A DNA stretch of 64,000 bases from Sedimenticola_A sp040506425 (GCA_965224515.1 OZ245051.1:620001-684000); one strand, 5' to 3'; counted from the stretch's first letter, positions 8,766 to 17,986 are shown. Made by a program: numbers and translations. The notes: a model not told the origin generated them from the letters alone.

Positions 8766-9482
8766 ATGAGACCCAGCGGTCGTAACCCTGAACAGATGCG
8801 CCAGATCCGATTCACCCGCAACTATACCAAGCATGCCGAGGGTTCTGTGCTGGTCGAATTCGGCGACACCAAGGTGATATGCACCGCCACCGTGGAAGAG
8901 CGCACACCACGCTGGCTCAAAGATGCCAATCAGGGCTGGGTAACAGCCGAATATGGCATGCTGCCCCGCTCCACCGGCAGCCGCATGGGACGAGAAGCCG
9001 CCCGGGGCAAACAGGGTGGACGCACCATGGAGATCCAGCGCCTGATCGGTCGCAGTCTGCGCGCGGCTGTTGATCTATCAGCCCTGGGCGAACGCACAAT
9101 CACCCTGGACTGCGATGTCATCCAGGCCGACGGAGGCACCCGTACCGCCTCCATTTCAGGAGCATACGTGGCGCTTTGTGACGCCCTCAAAGGCCTGATT
9201 CACAAGGGTAAACTTGACAAAGAACCCCTGCATGGCCAGGTTGCATCAGTTTCAGTCGGCATCTACGAAGGCACCCCGGTTCTTGACCTCGACTACGCAG
9301 AGGACTCCACCGCAGAAACCGACATGAACGTGGTTATGAATGACGCAGGCGCCTTTATCGAGGTACAGGGTACCGCCGAGGGCCATGCCTTCCGCAAGGA
9401 TGAGCTGCAGAGCATGCTTGATCTGGCGGAGAAGGGCATCCTGGAGATCATGCAGGCCCAGCGTGAAGCACTGGCTTCATAG
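8766..9482 (+). CDS. rph: Ribonuclease PH
   Basis: A 238-aa phosphorolytic 3'-exoribonuclease involved in tRNA 3'-end trimming; it forms a hexameric ring. It starts MRPSGRNPEQMRQIRFTRN, contains KVICTATVEE, GWVTAEYGMLPRST, the phosphate-site region ADGGTRTASISGAYVAL, and the acidic catalytic block LDYAEDSTAETDMNVVM. Length matches the intact enzyme, not the truncated E. coli K-12 form. GGAG lies 7 nt before the ATG. A strong hairpin follows its stop. Confidence 0.96.
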   Translation: MRPSGRNPEQMRQIRFTRNYTKHAEGSVLVEFGDTKVICTATVEERTPRWLKDANQGWVTAEYGMLPRSTGSRMGREAARGKQGGRTMEIQRLIGRSLRAAVDLSALGERTITLDCDVIQADGGTRTASISGAYVALCDALKGLIHKGKLDKEPLHGQVASVSVGIYEGTPVLDLDYAEDSTAETDMNVVMNDAGAFIEVQGTAEGHAFRKDELQSMLDLAEKGILEIMQAQREALAS

Positions 9483-9496
9483 CTTTCACAGGTAAC

Positions 9497-9525
9497 CTCG
9501 CCAGGGTGCTTTACGCCCTGGCGAG
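9497..9525 (+). terminator. Strong hairpin after rph, probable terminator
   Basis: CTCGCCAGGG and its complement form a near-perfect stem of about 10-11 bp with a short loop, starting 14 bp after the rph stop. The 3' side is followed by TAATCATT and not a clean T run, so termination may be weak, or the hairpin may protect the mRNA 3' end. Confidence 0.5.
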
Positions 9526-9635
9526 TAATCATTCAGAAATTCTGATCAGTTTCACCAAACATCTTCGCTATCAAACAGCAGTAGCAGGAACTACCCTCCT
9601 TTCTAACATTCAATGATTTTGAACAGGAGAGGACC

Positions 9636-10334
9636 ATGATCACACTACGCCCCGGTGAACAGAGGGGCCACGCCAACCACGGCTGGCTCGACGCCTACCA
9701 CAGCTTCTCTTTTGGCCAGTACTACGACCCTGACAACATGGGCTTCTCCGTACTGCGCGTCATCAACCAGGACCGCATCGCACCCGGCAAGGGGTTCCCT
9801 CCCCACGACCACCAGGACATGGAGATCGTCACCTACATCCTGGAAGGCGCCCTGGAGCACCGTGACAGCATGGGCAACCAAGGGGTCATCAGGCCCGGCG
9901 AGGTTCAACGCATGAGCGCTGGCAGCGGTGTCACCCACAGTGAATACAACCACTCAAAAGAAGTGACCACTCACCTGCTTCAGATCTGGATTCAGCCGGA
10001 TACTCCCGGGATCGAACCCGGTTATGAACAGACCCGTTTTGATGAGAGGGAAAAACAGGGAAAACTCCGATTGATCGCATCGCCTGATGGCAGGGAGGAT
10101 TCCGTCACCATACGCCAGAGCGCCCTGATCTACGCCTCACTCCTGGACGGCGAAGAGAAGATCAGCCACGAAGTGGATTCTGATCGCAGCCTCTACCTGC
10201 ACCTGGCAAAAGGACGCATTGAGCTCAACGGCGAACCACTGCAGGCAGGTGACGGGGCGAAGATAACCGGCGAGTCCGAACTGCTATTGAGCAACGGAAC
10301 CGGGGCCGAATTCCTGCTCTTCGATCTCCCTTAA
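9636..10334 (+). CDS. Pirin family bicupin protein (YhhW-like, quercetin 2,3-dioxygenase type)
   Basis: A 232-aa double-cupin protein. The N-terminal cupin contains PPHDHQDMEIVTYILEG, GEVQRMSAGSGVTHSE and the metal-binding His/Glu pattern of pirins. The C-terminal half (SLLDGEEKISHEVD to GDGAKITGE) is the second, usually metal-free, cupin. Bacterial pirins of this size resemble YhhW, which has quercetinase activity in vitro; the natural role is unclear. A good AGGAGAGG ribosome site precedes the ATG. It appears monocistronic, flanked by 153 bp upstream and about 136 bp downstream. Confidence 0.9.
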   Translation: MITLRPGEQRGHANHGWLDAYHSFSFGQYYDPDNMGFSVLRVINQDRIAPGKGFPPHDHQDMEIVTYILEGALEHRDSMGNQGVIRPGEVQRMSAGSGVTHSEYNHSKEVTTHLLQIWIQPDTPGIEPGYEQTRFDEREKQGKLRLIASPDGREDSVTIRQSALIYASLLDGEEKISHEVDSDRSLYLHLAKGRIELNGEPLQAGDGAKITGESELLLSNGTGAEFLLFDLP

Positions 10335-10470
10335 CGGGCTTGCGCCAGGTTCAGATGCAAATCTGCCGGGGGGATAAAACCCAACCCCGGCAAGGTAGTA
10401 GACACTTCAACTCCACCAGCCAGCGACTTTTTAGGCTATCTTTTTAGAAGAGGGAGCTGGAGATCTACCC

Positions 10471-10872
10471 ATGAAAATAATCATCCCGAGGATTCCCAAT
10501 GCAACCACGCGGCACGAATTGCGAAAATTCGTGTTGGAAATCCTGGCACATAAACTGAAAATCCCCTTCACCACCCAGCCTGAACTGATCAGTGTCGATA
10601 TCATGTGCATCAGGGACGCCCAGGGCCTGGAAGAGCATCACGGCCTGGTGGTCATTCGGCCGGATTCAGGAGGCGAGTGGCTCATAAAACACATAAAGGG
10701 ACAGCACCTGCACAGGAAGCTGGTCGCTGCACGTCAATTTGTGGCCAGAACATCACGCAAGCAGGTCTTTACGGTTGAAGATGACCGCCGCCGGGACGCC
10801 CTGGAGGTGAGTCGCGTCAACGAACCCCAGGTGGCGGCAGAGGGTATAGACCAGTTCTTCATTCAGCATTAG
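10471..10872 (+). CDS. Unknown 133-aa protein
   Basis: Soluble, no signal peptide. The sequence begins MKIIIPRIPNATTRHELRKF, contains LISVDIMCIRDAQGLEEHHG and ends in EGIDQFFIQH. The beta-alpha start followed by a long helix, plus several Arg/Lys/His residues, is loosely like small RNA-binding alpha/beta folds, but I cannot assign a family. GGAG lies about 14-17 nt before the ATG. It converges on ccmI with only 82 bp between. Coding status is supported by an uninterrupted frame, codon bias and a ribosome site. Confidence 0.6.
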   Translation: MKIIIPRIPNATTRHELRKFVLEILAHKLKIPFTTQPELISVDIMCIRDAQGLEEHHGLVVIRPDSGGEWLIKHIKGQHLHRKLVAARQFVARTSRKQVFTVEDDRRRDALEVSRVNEPQVAAEGIDQFFIQH

Positions 10873-10954
10873 CACTCAACAGCACCGGCAGCCAAGCATC
10901 GCCCGGAAGACCGGCTTCTGCAATCCGGCAACAGCTACTCGATAAACCCTGCAA

Positions 10955-12205
10955 TCAGGGCTTGCGGCTGTTAATCACAATCTCGGTTACGCCGCTCCCG
11001 GCAACACTTACCGGCGAGATCTCGCCTACCAGGTCACCAGCCTGAGCGATCGCGTTGCCAGAGCGTGAAACCCTTGCTCCCACGGTCACTTCGGAGAAAT
11101 TGGATATACGCATCTGGGGCATCATGGCGGTTGAGTCATCCAACGCCAGCTCCAGGGGAAGATCCTTTACCTTGTGCCTTGATGCAGCCAGGGGCATGCG
11201 GGGACCCTGCAGCGCCTTGGCGTAGATAAAAACCGACTCATCGGGGCTTACCTGGGTTGCGAACTCGGGCGCAAGCACAATGCGCACCTTCACCGACGCA
11301 GTGGAAGAGGGGGATTCAGCCGCAGCTGTCTCCTTCGGAGCACCACCCATCTCTTCAGTGACCGCTGCAATCAACCCCTGAATCTTCGCCTGGGAGGCGG
11401 GCTCTCCCGATAGCTTTGGCTCCAGGCTTTGAAAGTGCTTCAGTGCCATCTCCAAGTTACCGGCTTTCTGCTCCACCATGCCAGCCAGCCACAGCGCTGT
11501 GGGATCCTCTGGACTGAGCTGGACCGCCTTGCGGATCAGTTCAGACGGCCTGCCACTCATATCCCCCTGCCGCGCCATGGATTCGGCATCGGCCAGGGCC
11601 AGCATGATCACAGGCTCATCACCCACCAGTTTATAGACTGTCTCGAAGGCGGTTACCGCCTTGGAATACTCCTTCATCACCATCTGGGTACGACCCAGCA
11701 TATACCAGCCTTCGGCATCCTCGGGGTTGTTGTTGAGGCGCTCCACCAGGGAATTCACCATCTGCTCCACCGACTGCAGATCGCTGCCCTGGCCTGTCGC
11801 CTGGTGTCCGGCAACCGCTGCGGGCGAACCGCCCTCCTCCATCATCTGGGGCATACCCAGAGCCAGGTAGAGACTCACTGCCATGACAGGTACGATCACG
11901 GCAAGCGCACCTATGGCATAACGCCCGGGGCCTTTCGCGGCCTCTACCGGTTCGCTGGACTCGTCATCCGATAGATCCAGCAGCAGCGCCTGCTCCAGCT
12001 CCCGCTTGGTCTGATCGAACTGATCCTGATCGATAACGTTGTTGGCCAGGTCGGCCTCGATCTCAGACAGCCGTTCCTGGGCGATAACCACGTTCTGCTG
12101 GTTACGGTCCTGGGTCAGGGTCTGGTGACTGCGTAGCAGCGAGGGAGCAACAAGTACGAGGGCGACCAGAATGAGGAGCGCCGCAATAATCCAGAATGTA
12201 ATCAT
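10955..12205 (-). CDS. ccmI: Cytochrome c biogenesis protein CcmI (CycH)
   Basis: A 416-aa membrane protein that chaperones apocytochrome c to the haem lyase CcmF/H. It has an N-terminal transmembrane helix (FWIIAALLILVALVLVAPSL), a cytoplasmic coiled segment, a second helix near residue 95-115, then a periplasmic TPR region (EGWYMLGRTQMVMKEYSKAV, PTALWLAGMVEQKAGN). A C-terminal beta domain with KVRIVLAPE and VFIYAKALQGPRMPL follows. It is last in the ccm operon, overlapping ccmH by 4 bp. Confidence 0.94.
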   Translation of the reverse strand: MITFWIIAALLILVALVLVAPSLLRSHQTLTQDRNQQNVVIAQERLSEIEADLANNVIDQDQFDQTKRELEQALLLDLSDDESSEPVEAAKGPGRYAIGALAVIVPVMAVSLYLALGMPQMMEEGGSPAAVAGHQATGQGSDLQSVEQMVNSLVERLNNNPEDAEGWYMLGRTQMVMKEYSKAVTAFETVYKLVGDEPVIMLALADAESMARQGDMSGRPSELIRKAVQLSPEDPTALWLAGMVEQKAGNLEMALKHFQSLEPKLSGEPASQAKIQGLIAAVTEEMGGAPKETAAAESPSSTASVKVRIVLAPEFATQVSPDESVFIYAKALQGPRMPLAASRHKVKDLPLELALDDSTAMMPQMRISNFSEVTVGARVSRSGNAIAQAGDLVGEISPVSVAGSGVTEIVINSRKP

Positions 12206-12666
12206 GCTTGGTTGTCTTTATTTTGGTTCAGAAGGCGCTCGGCCAGTTCGTGGTCCGCTTCGGAGATCTCTTCAGCCGGAGCTGAAGCCCGCGCGCGTAC
12301 AAAGGTGATCAGTATCACGACACCGATAGCCAGAATGATGAATGGCCCAGCCCAAAGCATCAGGGTATTGGACTGCATGGGCGGACGGTACATGACGAAG
12401 TCACCGTAGCGCTGCACCATGTAGGTCACAATCTCTTCGTTGCTGGAGCCCCGCTGCACCATTTCGTAGGTCAGCTTGCGCATATCCTGGGCCAGCTCGG
12501 CATTGGAGTCTGCCAGGTTCTGGTTTTGACAGACCAGGCAGCGCAGCTCCTCGATCAGCACCTTGAAGCGCGCCTCTTTTTCGGAATCATCGAAATGGTA
12601 GGCATCGATTCTAGCTAGCCCCAGCAGAGGCATAATCAGCATCAGTGTGAACAGAAGTTTTCTCAT
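12202..12666 (-). CDS. ccmH: Cytochrome c maturation protein CcmH
   Basis: A 154-aa periplasmic thiol protein with an N-terminal signal/anchor (LLFTLMLIMPLLGLA), the haem-lyase redox motif EELRCLVCQNQNLADSNAEL, and a C-terminal transmembrane helix (LMLWAGPFIILAIGVVILI). The LRCxxCQ pair reduces or relays apocytochrome c cysteines. This is the short CcmH form, with the TPR part encoded separately as ccmI. It overlaps ccmG by 1 bp and ccmI by 4 bp. Confidence 0.96.
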   Translation of the reverse strand: MRKLLFTLMLIMPLLGLARIDAYHFDDSEKEARFKVLIEELRCLVCQNQNLADSNAELAQDMRKLTYEMVQRGSSNEEIVTYMVQRYGDFVMYRPPMQSNTLMLWAGPFIILAIGVVILITFVRARASAPAEEISEADHELAERLLNQNKDNQA

Positions 12667-13196
12667 TATCCCTCCTCCAGCTTGGCCATCAGGGGTTTGA
12701 GGGTTTCACGCCAGAGATCGGGAGTCACCGACCCGGTATGCTTCCAGCGGATCATACCCTGCTTGTCGATGAGGAATGTCTCCGGCGCTCCGTAGACACC
12801 CCAGTCCATGACCGCCTGGCTATCCTCATCCATGCCCACAGCGAAGAATGGATCACCCTTCTGCTCAAGCATCGCCCTTGCCTCTACCGGATCATCACGC
12901 CAGTCGATACCGACAATGGGCACACCCTCGTATTTCTTCAGGTAGACCAGAAAGTCGTGCTCTCTCCAGCACTCGGGACACCAGGTACCCCACACGTTGA
13001 GCAGCCAGACCTTGCCCTTCATGCTGGCAGAGTCCACTGTCTTGGTCGGGTCATAAAGATCAGGCAGGGAGAACTCCGGTGCCTTTTTATTGATCAGTAC
13101 CGAGGGAACGTCACGGGGATTCAGGGTCAGCCCGACGCCAAGAAAGGCGACGATGACCAGAAAAATCCCCAGCGGAATCAGAAAACGCGCTTTCAT
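12666..13196 (-). CDS. ccmG: Thiol:disulfide oxidoreductase CcmG/DsbE
   Basis: A 176-aa membrane-anchored periplasmic thioredoxin-like protein that reduces apocytochrome c cysteines before haem attachment. The N-terminal anchor is FLIPLGIFLVIVAFLGVGL. The active site is NVWGTWCPECWREHDFL (CxxC, here CPEC). The family signature VYGAPETFLIDKQG with its cis-proline follows. It lies in the operon between ccmF (4-bp overlap) and ccmH (1-bp overlap). Confidence 0.96.
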   Translation of the reverse strand: MKARFLIPLGIFLVIVAFLGVGLTLNPRDVPSVLINKKAPEFSLPDLYDPTKTVDSASMKGKVWLLNVWGTWCPECWREHDFLVYLKKYEGVPIVGIDWRDDPVEARAMLEQKGDPFFAVGMDEDSQAVMDWGVYGAPETFLIDKQGMIRWKHTGSVTPDLWRETLKPLMAKLEEG

Positions 13197-15178
13197 GCAG
13201 CCCCCACGGTAGCCTGGTTTTCAGCAGCGGCCAGCCGCGCCTTGCGCGCCAGCCTGAAGTAGCGACGGTCACTGGCAGCAAGCAGGCCACCCAGGGCCAT
13301 GAAAATACCACCCAGCCAGATCCAGCGCACAAAGGGTTTATGGTAGAGACGCACCGCCCAGGCCCCCTTGTCCCCCAGGGGCTCGCCAAGGGCCACAAAC
13401 AGGTCGCGTGTCAGCTTGCCGTCGATGCCCGCCTCGGTCATGGGCATGGTACTGGTCAGGTAGTTGCGTTTCTCCGGATAGAGTGTCACCACATTCTCGC
13501 CACCCTGGCTGATCTCGACAGTACCCTGGCTGGCCAGGTAGTTGGGTCCACGAACCTTCTGCACCTGCTTAAGAAGAAAATCGTATCCGCCCAGAGAGTA
13601 GGACTCTCCCGGCTCGAGCCGCACATCCTTCTCCGTACTGTAAATCGAGGTGAGGCTGACACCGACAATGAACACCGCGATGCCCACATGTCCAAACAGC
13701 ATGCCCCATCCACCGCGGGGGGTGTTTCTCATCACCTGCCACAGGCTGCGTCCGGCGGTGGCGCGTTCGAGCAGCCACTGGCCGCTGGTCAGTACGACCC
13801 ATACCGCGAGCACCAGGCTCAGGGCCGCGGCCCAGGAGTAGAAGGGCGCAAAAATGGCCGGCAGGGAAAGACCGATCACAATGCTGGTTACCATATGCAG
13901 ACGCACCTTCTTGAACAGTTCGACAGGGTCATCCTTCTTCCAGCGGGTAAGTGCCCCGACACCCACCAGCAACGCCAGGGGTAGGGTCAGCGGAATAAAG
14001 ACACTGTTGAAATAGGGAGGTCCCACAGAGATCTTACCCATACCGAGGGCATCGAGAATCAGTGGATAGAGCGTACCCAGCAGCACACTGCACGCCGTAA
14101 CCACCAGGATCACGTTATTCAGCAGCAGACCGGTCTCCCGCGAGAACAGGCTGAAGCTCACGCTGCTGCGAATCTGTGCCGCACGCCAGGAGTAGAGCAG
14201 CAGGGAACCGCCAATCACCACGCAGAGGAAGAGCAGGATGAAAACACCGCGCTCGGGATCTGTGGCGAAGGCGTGGACCGAGGTCAGCACGCCCGAGCGC
14301 ACCAGGAAGGTCCCCAACAGGCTCAGGGAGAAGGCAAAGATGGCCAATAGTACGGTCCAGGCCTTGAAAGCGCCGCGCTTTTCGGTCACTGCCAGTGAGT
14401 GCATCAGCGCCGTGCCGACGATCCAGGGCATGAACGAGGCGTTCTCAACAGGGTCCCAGAACCACCAGCCGCCCCAGCCCAGCTCGTAGTAGGCCCACCA
14501 GCTGCCCAGCGCAATACCCAGGGTCAGAAACACCCAGGCCACGTTGGTCCAGGGACGCGACCAGCGTGCCCAGGCAGCGTCCAGCCGACCGCCGAGCATG
14601 GCCGCAATAGCGAAGGCAAAGGCCACCGAGAAACCCACGTAGCCCATGTAGAGCATGGGGGGATGAATGGCCAGCCCGGGATCCTGCAACAGCGGGTTGA
14701 GATCGCGACCCTCTGGCGGTGGAACCGGCAGCCGCTCAAAGGGACTGGAGGTGAAAAGCATGAACATCAGGAAGCCCAGGCTCACCAGGCCCATGACACC
14801 CACCACCCGGGCCACCATTACCTCGGGCACGCTACGACTGAACACGGTAACCGCACCGGTCCACAGCGCAAGTGTCATCGCCCAGAACAGCAGCGAACCT
14901 TCGTGAGCGCCCCAGACACCTGATACCAGGTAGAGGGTGGGCAGCTTGGTATTGGAGTTGGTGGCCACGTAGGCCACCGAAAAATCATGCACCAGGAAAG
15001 CGTAGGTGAGACAGCCGTAAGCCACCAGCACGAACAGCAGTTGGGCCTGGGCAGCAGGCTTGGCCAGGGCCACCCATGAGGCTATGCCCTTGTGAGCGCC
15101 GATCAGCGGCAGAGTACCCTGAACCAGCGCCATGACAAGCGCCAGGATCAGCGCAAAATGACCAATCTCTGGAATCAT
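13193..15178 (-). CDS. ccmF: Haem lyase CcmF
   Basis: A 661-aa polytopic inner-membrane protein that with CcmH ligates haem to apocytochrome c. The tryptophan-rich haem-handling motif is intact (ELGWGGWWFWDPVENASFMP). Many hydrophobic helices precede and follow it, and a large periplasmic domain lies before the final helix (VRWIWLGGIFMALGGLLAA). Length is normal. It overlaps ccmE by 1 bp and ccmG by 4 bp. Confidence 0.97.
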   Translation of the reverse strand: MIPEIGHFALILALVMALVQGTLPLIGAHKGIASWVALAKPAAQAQLLFVLVAYGCLTYAFLVHDFSVAYVATNSNTKLPTLYLVSGVWGAHEGSLLFWAMTLALWTGAVTVFSRSVPEVMVARVVGVMGLVSLGFLMFMLFTSSPFERLPVPPPEGRDLNPLLQDPGLAIHPPMLYMGYVGFSVAFAFAIAAMLGGRLDAAWARWSRPWTNVAWVFLTLGIALGSWWAYYELGWGGWWFWDPVENASFMPWIVGTALMHSLAVTEKRGAFKAWTVLLAIFAFSLSLLGTFLVRSGVLTSVHAFATDPERGVFILLFLCVVIGGSLLLYSWRAAQIRSSVSFSLFSRETGLLLNNVILVVTACSVLLGTLYPLILDALGMGKISVGPPYFNSVFIPLTLPLALLVGVGALTRWKKDDPVELFKKVRLHMVTSIVIGLSLPAIFAPFYSWAAALSLVLAVWVVLTSGQWLLERATAGRSLWQVMRNTPRGGWGMLFGHVGIAVFIVGVSLTSIYSTEKDVRLEPGESYSLGGYDFLLKQVQKVRGPNYLASQGTVEISQGGENVVTLYPEKRNYLTSTMPMTEAGIDGKLTRDLFVALGEPLGDKGAWAVRLYHKPFVRWIWLGGIFMALGGLLAASDRRYFRLARKARLAAAENQATVGAA

Positions 15179-15621
15179 CAGTTTTTAGCTCCCACCGCCT
15201 GGTTGTGTCCCTTTTCAAGGGCCTCTGCAACTTCTGGAGGCATATAGTTCTCATCGTGTTTGGCCAGCACTTCGTCTGCCACGAAGATCCCCTGGGCATT
15301 CAGCTTGCCCTGGGCGATCACGCCCTGTCCCTCGGAGAAGAGGTCAGGAAGAATACCGGTGTATTCCACGTTCACCTTGTGGGCGTTGTCGCTGACACGG
15401 AAGCGAACGGTCAGCTCCTTGCCTCGCTCCAGGCTGCCCGGCTCCACCAGGCCGCCCAGGCGGAAAACATGGTCCTTGGGCGCTTTGTTCTCCGTCACCT
15501 CGGTAGGAGAGAAGAAGTAGGAGAGATTGTTGTCCAGCGCGTTGAGCGCCAGCCAGGAGGCGAGACCCAGGCCCACCAGCCCAACGATAATGAACCCAAA
15601 TCGCTTGTGTCTGGCTTTCAT
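15178..15621 (-). CDS. ccmE: Haem chaperone CcmE
   Basis: A 147-aa periplasmic haem chaperone anchored by one N-terminal helix (MKARHKRFGFIIVGLVGLGL). The haem-binding histidine lies in EVLAKHDENYMPPEV. The frame is open upstream to 15744, but that part is the ccmD region in another frame; the ATG at 15621 fits family starts and overlaps the ccmD stop by 4 bp. It receives haem from the CcmABCD complex and delivers it to CcmF. Confidence 0.95.
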   Translation of the reverse strand: MKARHKRFGFIIVGLVGLGLASWLALNALDNNLSYFFSPTEVTENKAPKDHVFRLGGLVEPGSLERGKELTVRFRVSDNAHKVNVEYTGILPDLFSEGQGVIAQGKLNAQGIFVADEVLAKHDENYMPPEVAEALEKGHNQAVGAKN

Positions 15622-15791
15622 TTTGAATCCTCGGCATTCATTCTGATGATGCGTGCAACCCGCTGCAGAGCACTGCGGCGGCGGCTGCGTGCAAGAATGG
15701 GTTCGGCGATCATCAGCAAGGCAGTGACGCCAAAAGAACCCCATACGTAGAGGGCGTATCCGCCCATATCGAAAAATTCGGCAACGCTCAT
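15618..15791 (-). CDS. ccmD: Small haem exporter subunit CcmD
   Basis: A 57-aa single-span protein: SVAEFFDMGGYALYVWGSFG then a hydrophobic helix, then a basic cytoplasmic tail (ARSRRRSALQRVARI). This pattern is diagnostic of CcmD, needed for release of holo-CcmE from CcmABC. It starts at ATG 15791, overlapping ccmC by 4 bp, and ends overlapping ccmE by 4 bp. Confidence 0.92.
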   Translation of the reverse strand: MSVAEFFDMGGYALYVWGSFGVTALLMIAEPILARSRRRSALQRVARIIRMNAEDSK

Positions 15792-16537
15792 TGGCGCACC
15801 TCCGGCAATTCGCTTACCCAGGTTGTCTCGCGCTCGCGCTCCAGGATGATGCTGCGCACCCGCGACATGGCCACGGCGATGGAGTAGGCCCAGAAACCGA
15901 AGGTCATGATCAGCATGGTCCAGAGCATGAGCGGATCCATGCTGGCACCGCCAGACAGCTTGATAGTGGCGCCCTGGTGCAGGGTGTTCCACCACTTGAC
16001 CGAAAAGTAGATGATTGGAATATTGACCACGCCCACCAGAACCAGCAGTGCACCTGCCCGGTCGGAGCGGCGGGTATCGTCAATGGCGCCCTGAAGGGCG
16101 ATATAGCCCAGGTAGAGAAAAAATAGAATCAACGCCGATGTGAGCCGCGCATCCCACACCCACCAGGTACCCCACATCGGCTTGCCCCAGAAGGCGCCGG
16201 TCCAGAGGGAGAGGAAGGCGAATATGGCGCCGGTAGGCGCCAGCGCACTGGTCATCATCGCCGACAGGCGGGTGTTATAGATGATGCCGAGCGCCGACCA
16301 GAAGGCCATTACCAGGTAGATAAACATGGACATCCAGGCCGCCGGCACATGGATGTAGATAATGCGGTAGCCCTCGCCCTGCTTGTAGTCCGTGGGCGCC
16401 ACGAAAAAGCTCATATAGAGACCAATCGCGATCAGCACCACAGCTATCACCGTGGACCATAACCAAACACGTCCGGCAAGCGGATAGAACGTGGAAGGCG
16501 AGGAAAATTTAAACCAATTGAGAATTCGTGAGCTCAT
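15788..16537 (-). CDS. ccmC: Haem exporter membrane protein CcmC
   Basis: A 249-aa protein with six predicted transmembrane helices that attaches haem to CcmE. The tryptophan-rich motif is WGTWWVWDARLTSALILF, and flanking histidines are visible in YIHVPAAW and NTLHQGATI. The 152-bp AT-rich gap between ccmB and ccmC is unusual in an otherwise overlapping operon. It contains TATATT elements that could support an internal promoter, but I cannot pin one down. Confidence 0.96.
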   Translation of the reverse strand: MSSRILNWFKFSSPSTFYPLAGRVWLWSTVIAVVLIAIGLYMSFFVAPTDYKQGEGYRIIYIHVPAAWMSMFIYLVMAFWSALGIIYNTRLSAMMTSALAPTGAIFAFLSLWTGAFWGKPMWGTWWVWDARLTSALILFFLYLGYIALQGAIDDTRRSDRAGALLVLVGVVNIPIIYFSVKWWNTLHQGATIKLSGGASMDPLMLWTMLIMTFGFWAYSIAVAMSRVRSIILERERETTWVSELPEVRQ

Positions 16538-16689
16538 CTACTTAACTAAACGTCTATGTCGGAGGTTTGATCTCAACCTGGGGATTTTGTTCCCTGAGGC
16601 CGCCAAATATACATTAAATGCCAAAAAATATACCCATTGAAAATCCGCAGACTTTCACCATGGGAAAAACCGAAAATCAGTAACCACCT

Positions 16690-17361
16690 CTACTCCGCTG
16701 AAATACGCAGGGCCGCGGAGGTGGCCAGGGGTGCAAACAGCAGCGCCAGAATCAATATCGCACCCATCATATAGAGGTGCCCCTGTTCTCCCAGGCCCGA
16801 CACACTCGCCTCCACCGCACCCGCACCGAAGATCAGCACAGGAATAGAGAGGGGCAGTACCAGCAGCGAAACCAGGACACCGCCACCACGCAACCCCAGG
16901 GTCAGCGCTGCACCAATCGCCCCGATCAGGCTAAGCGCCGGGGTTCCCAGCAACAGGGAGATCACCAGAACCAGCAGGGCGTCCACCGAGAGGTCGTACT
17001 GCAGGCCAAGCAGTGGTGCCATCAGTACCAGGGGTACGCCGGTAATCAGCCAGTGTGCGCTCACCTTGCCCAGCACCATCACGAACATGGGTTGTGGTGC
17101 CAACAGCATCTGCTCAAGAGCCCCGTCATCGAAATCCACCGAGAAGAGCCGTTCCAGGGCCAGCATGGAAGAGAGCAGTGCAGCCACCCAGACCACCCCC
17201 GGCGCAATCAGCCGCAGGGTATCCATCTCAGGTCCAATGCCCAGGGGGAAGAGACTGACCACGATAACGAAGAAGAAGAGGGTGATAAAAATATCCGAAC
17301 GCCGGCGCAAAGCCAGGGTCAGGTCCCGCATAAGGATGGCGCGGTAGGCTTCAAACATCAC
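16690..17361 (-). CDS. ccmB: Haem exporter ABC permease CcmB
   Basis: A 223-aa permease with about six transmembrane segments; it begins MMFEAYRAILMRDLTLALRRRSD, the typical cytoplasmic start. SVDFDDGALEQMLLAPQP and the LPLSIPVLIFGAGAVEA region are family hallmarks. It forms the CcmAB transporter whose ATP hydrolysis drives release of haem-loaded CcmE. It overlaps ccmA by 11 bp. Confidence 0.95.
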   Translation of the reverse strand: MMFEAYRAILMRDLTLALRRRSDIFITLFFFVIVVSLFPLGIGPEMDTLRLIAPGVVWVAALLSSMLALERLFSVDFDDGALEQMLLAPQPMFVMVLGKVSAHWLITGVPLVLMAPLLGLQYDLSVDALLVLVISLLLGTPALSLIGAIGAALTLGLRGGGVLVSLLVLPLSIPVLIFGAGAVEASVSGLGEQGHLYMMGAILILALLFAPLATSAALRISAE

Positions 17362-17986
17362 CTTCCCCCTTCCAGCCCAGTTGTAACTGCCGGGCGTGCC
17401 CCTGGGTCAGACTCACATCCTGGTGGGTGGTCAGGATCACCATGCCACCACCGGCAACGTGATCGCGAATCACAGACTGCAGAAACTCCACGGCAGCCTT
17501 GTCCAGGGCGGTAAAGGGTTCGTCCAGAATCCACAGCTTTGCGTCATGGGTCAGCAGCCGCGCCAGTGCCACACGTCGCTTCTGCCCCTGGGAGAGAACC
17601 CTGGCAGGAAGATCCTCGTGGCCACGCAACCCCATCTTCTCGAGGGCATCCCAGGCCTGCTGTTCGCTGATCCTGATGCCATCAAGCACGCTGCAGATAC
17701 GAAGGTTTTCAATCCCGTTGAGATCGTCCTTGATGCCGTTCTTATGCCCGATATAGACCAGGTCGCGGTTGAATTCATCACTCTGTTCGCGGATATCCTC
17801 GCCATCCCAGCGGATTTCACCCTCAGTAGGTTGAATCAGGCCACAGACCGTGCGCATCAGGGTGGTCTTACCACTGCCGTTATGGCCGTGCAGGTGCAAC
17901 AGCTCCCCAGGCTCCAGTTTGAAACTGAGTCCCGTCAACAGCCGGCGGTCTCCCCGCATGCACTCCAGATCGACAACTTCGAGCAT
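17351..17986 (-). CDS. ccmA: Haem exporter ATP-binding protein CcmA
   Basis: A 211-aa ABC ATPase. It has Walker A HGHNGSGKTTLMRTV, signature LSQGQKRRVALARLL, Walker B LWILDEPFTALD and the switch histidine in ILTTHQD. The frame is open up to 18073, but the family start is MLEVVDLECMRGDR at 17986, which places the operon promoter in the roughly 180 bp before rdgB. It is first gene of ccmABCDEFGHI and divergent from rdgB. Confidence 0.95.
   Translation of the reverse strand: MLEVVDLECMRGDRRLLTGLSFKLEPGELLHLHGHNGSGKTTLMRTVCGLIQPTEGEIRWDGEDIREQSDEFNRDLVYIGHKNGIKDDLNGIENLRICSVLDGIRISEQQAWDALEKMGLRGHEDLPARVLSQGQKRRVALARLLTHDAKLWILDEPFTALDKAAVEFLQSVIRDHVAGGGMVILTTHQDVSLTQGHARQLQLGWKGEGDV

Noticed and set aside
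10365..10391. Hairpin GCCGGGG/CCCCGGC after the pirin gene
   Set aside because: Seven-bp stem with a 13-nt loop and no T tract; not enough for a terminator call.
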